Shown piece by piece: positions 5,181 to 6,210 of a DNA stretch of 6,210 bases (the first letter of the stretch is position 1; every line of letters begins with the position of its first letter). Position numbers and translations under genes: made by a program. Source of the stretch: Archangiaceae bacterium. Its GTDB lineage: Bacteria; Myxococcota; Myxococcia; Myxococcales; Myxococcaceae. The notes under the pieces are model-generated. The model searched no databases and had not been told where the DNA came from. It was given only the letters and a program-made list of their open reading frames with translations. The DNA lies in NCBI GenBank assembly GCA_023248915.1, contig JAHFDQ010000381.1, positions 1 to 6,210 on the forward strand, in the 5' to 3' direction.

Positions 5181-6210
5181 CTACCCCGGGGCCACGTCGG
5201 GCGAAGGTCCTCCGGCCGCGATGCCACGCTTCAGCGGGCGGTTGAAGGCCCAGATGCAGCCCCCCGCGAACAGCCCCAGCATCGCGAGGAGGAAGAAGAA
5301 GCCCTCCTTCGACATCGTCTCGTAATAGATGCCGATGTAGCCGGAGAGGTAGTTGCCGAAGAAGCTCGACAAGAACCACATGCCCATCATCATCGAGACG
5401 ATGCGGGGCGGAGAGACCTTGACCACCAGCGACAGCCCGATGGGCGACAGGTAGAGCTCGCCGATGGTGAGAATCAGGGTAGTCCACACCAGCCACCAGA
5501 CGCTGCCACGCCCGCCGCCGATGGCCTTGGCGCCGGCGATCATGACGAAGAACGAGACACCGAGCAGCAGGCACCCGATGGCCATCTTACTGACGCTGGA
5601 AGGTTCCTTCCCGCGCTTGGCCTGCCAGCGCCAATAGCGGTCGAGCACCGGAGCGAAGAGGATGATGAAGATCGGGTTGAACGACTGATACCAGCTCGAA
5701 GGGACGTTCCAGCTCACCCCGGGCAAGAGCCTCCAGTCGGTGTTGTCGTCGGCCCAGAGCTGCATCGTGTTGCCCTGCTGCTCGTACACACCCCAGAAGA
5801 CGATGTTGAGCACGCACAGCACCACCAGGGCGATGACCCGGGTCCACTCGGCGCGGGTGAGGGGTTGGGCCGGTTCCGCCTCTTTCGCACGCTGTGCCGG
5901 GAGCACTTCCGGAGCCAGGAAGCGCGCCCCCCAGAGGTAGACCACCAACCCCGCCGCCATCCCCACGCCGGCGGCGGCGAAGCCCCAGTGCCAGCCGACT
6001 TCCTGCCCGAGCGTGCCGCAAACGAACGGCGCCAGGAGCGCACCCAGGTTGATGCCCATGTAGAAGATGGTGAAGGCGCCGTCGCGGCGGTGGTCGCCGT
6101 CCCGGTACAGCGCACCGACCTGCGTCGAAACGTTCGGTTTGAAGGCGCCGTTGCCGAGGATGAGCAACAGGAGCGCCGGAATGAAGAGGTGCTCAGAAGC
6201 CATCAGGAAG
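5181..6210 (-). CDS. POT/PTR2-family proton-coupled oligopeptide transporter (partial, N-terminus beyond right edge)
   Basis: The frame is open through the right edge, so the Met at 6203 is internal, not the start. Using it as residue 1: GNGAFKPN (17-24) is the TM4 block with the conserved Lys22; FTIFYMGINLGAL (44-56) matches the PTR2 signature; VYEQQGNTM (139-147) is the TM7 block; SWYQSFNPIFI (170-180) leads into TM8; GELYLSPIGLS (248-258) is the TM10 Glu block. About nine membrane helices are visible, corresponding to TM4-TM12. TM1-TM3, with the ExxER proton-coupling motif, lie outside the window. The family imports di- and tripeptides with protons across the inner membrane. The TM6-TM7 link (about 92-120) is short and hydrophilic, without room for the two extra helices (HA, HB) seen in many bacterial members. 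The stop is 15 bp from the convergent FHA gene's stop. Confidence 0.92.
   Translation of the reverse strand, partial: FLMASEHLFIPALLLLILGNGAFKPNVSTQVGALYRDGDHRRDGAFTIFYMGINLGALLAPFVCGTLGQEVGWHWGFAAAGVGMAAGLVVYLWGARFLAPEVLPAQRAKEAEPAQPLTRAEWTRVIALVVLCVLNIVFWGVYEQQGNTMQLWADDNTDWRLLPGVSWNVPSSWYQSFNPIFIILFAPVLDRYWRWQAKRGKEPSSVSKMAIGCLLLGVSFFVMIAGAKAIGGGRGSVWWLVWTTLILTIGELYLSPIGLSLVVKVSPPRIVSMMMGMWFLSSFFGNYLSGYIGIYYETMSKEGFFFLLAMLGLFAGGCIWAFNRPLKRGIAAGGPSPDVAPG

Overview
The window is very G+C rich, with strong G/C bias at third codon positions. It has the gene style of a large-genome, Myxococcota-like bacterium: a DUF3160-type protein, a small lipoprotein, a HEAT-repeat protein, and an FHA domain fused to a multi-pass membrane domain. 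That placement is inferred from gene content only; no rRNA, tRNA or other phylogenetic marker is present. I see no tRNA, CRISPR array, transposase or phage gene.

Layout. (1) 1-1876, minus strand: one uninterrupted reading frame of at least 625 codons, truncated by the left edge. I recognise it as a divergent DUF3160 protein. Inside the conserved region it carries an unusual insertion: two hairpin-forming DNA repeats (634-655 and 668-693), followed by 15 uninterrupted collagen-like Gly-X-Y triplets (476-610). (2) 1877-2013: divergent intergenic region. (3) 2014-2427 and 2469-2981, plus strand: a probable lipoprotein and a HEAT-repeat protein, 41 bp apart, probably one transcript. (4) 3039-3221, minus strand: a 60-residue, very basic protein with a perfect AGGAGG ribosome-binding site. 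It converges on the HEAT gene across a short gap containing a GAAA-loop hairpin. (5) 3222-3359: divergent control region with two short inverted repeats. (6) 3360-5165, plus strand: an FHA domain, a Yip1-like six-helix membrane domain, a long charged Ala/Lys/Asp/Glu linker and a C-terminal helical module of unknown function. (7) 5181-6210, minus strand: the C-terminal two thirds or more of a POT/PTR2 proton-coupled oligopeptide transporter, truncated by the right edge and ending only 15 bp from the FHA gene.

How the parts may work together. The DUF3160 protein, the lipoprotein and the HEAT protein share one divergent promoter region and may form a functional group (inference). The DUF3160 protein and the lipoprotein look exported, while the HEAT protein has no signal and would be a cytosolic scaffold. 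The FHA protein would sense phosphothreonine proteins at the inner face of the membrane. The transporter is probably an independent housekeeping gene. The most unusual item is the collagen-like insertion in the DUF3160 protein and the hairpin DNA next to it.
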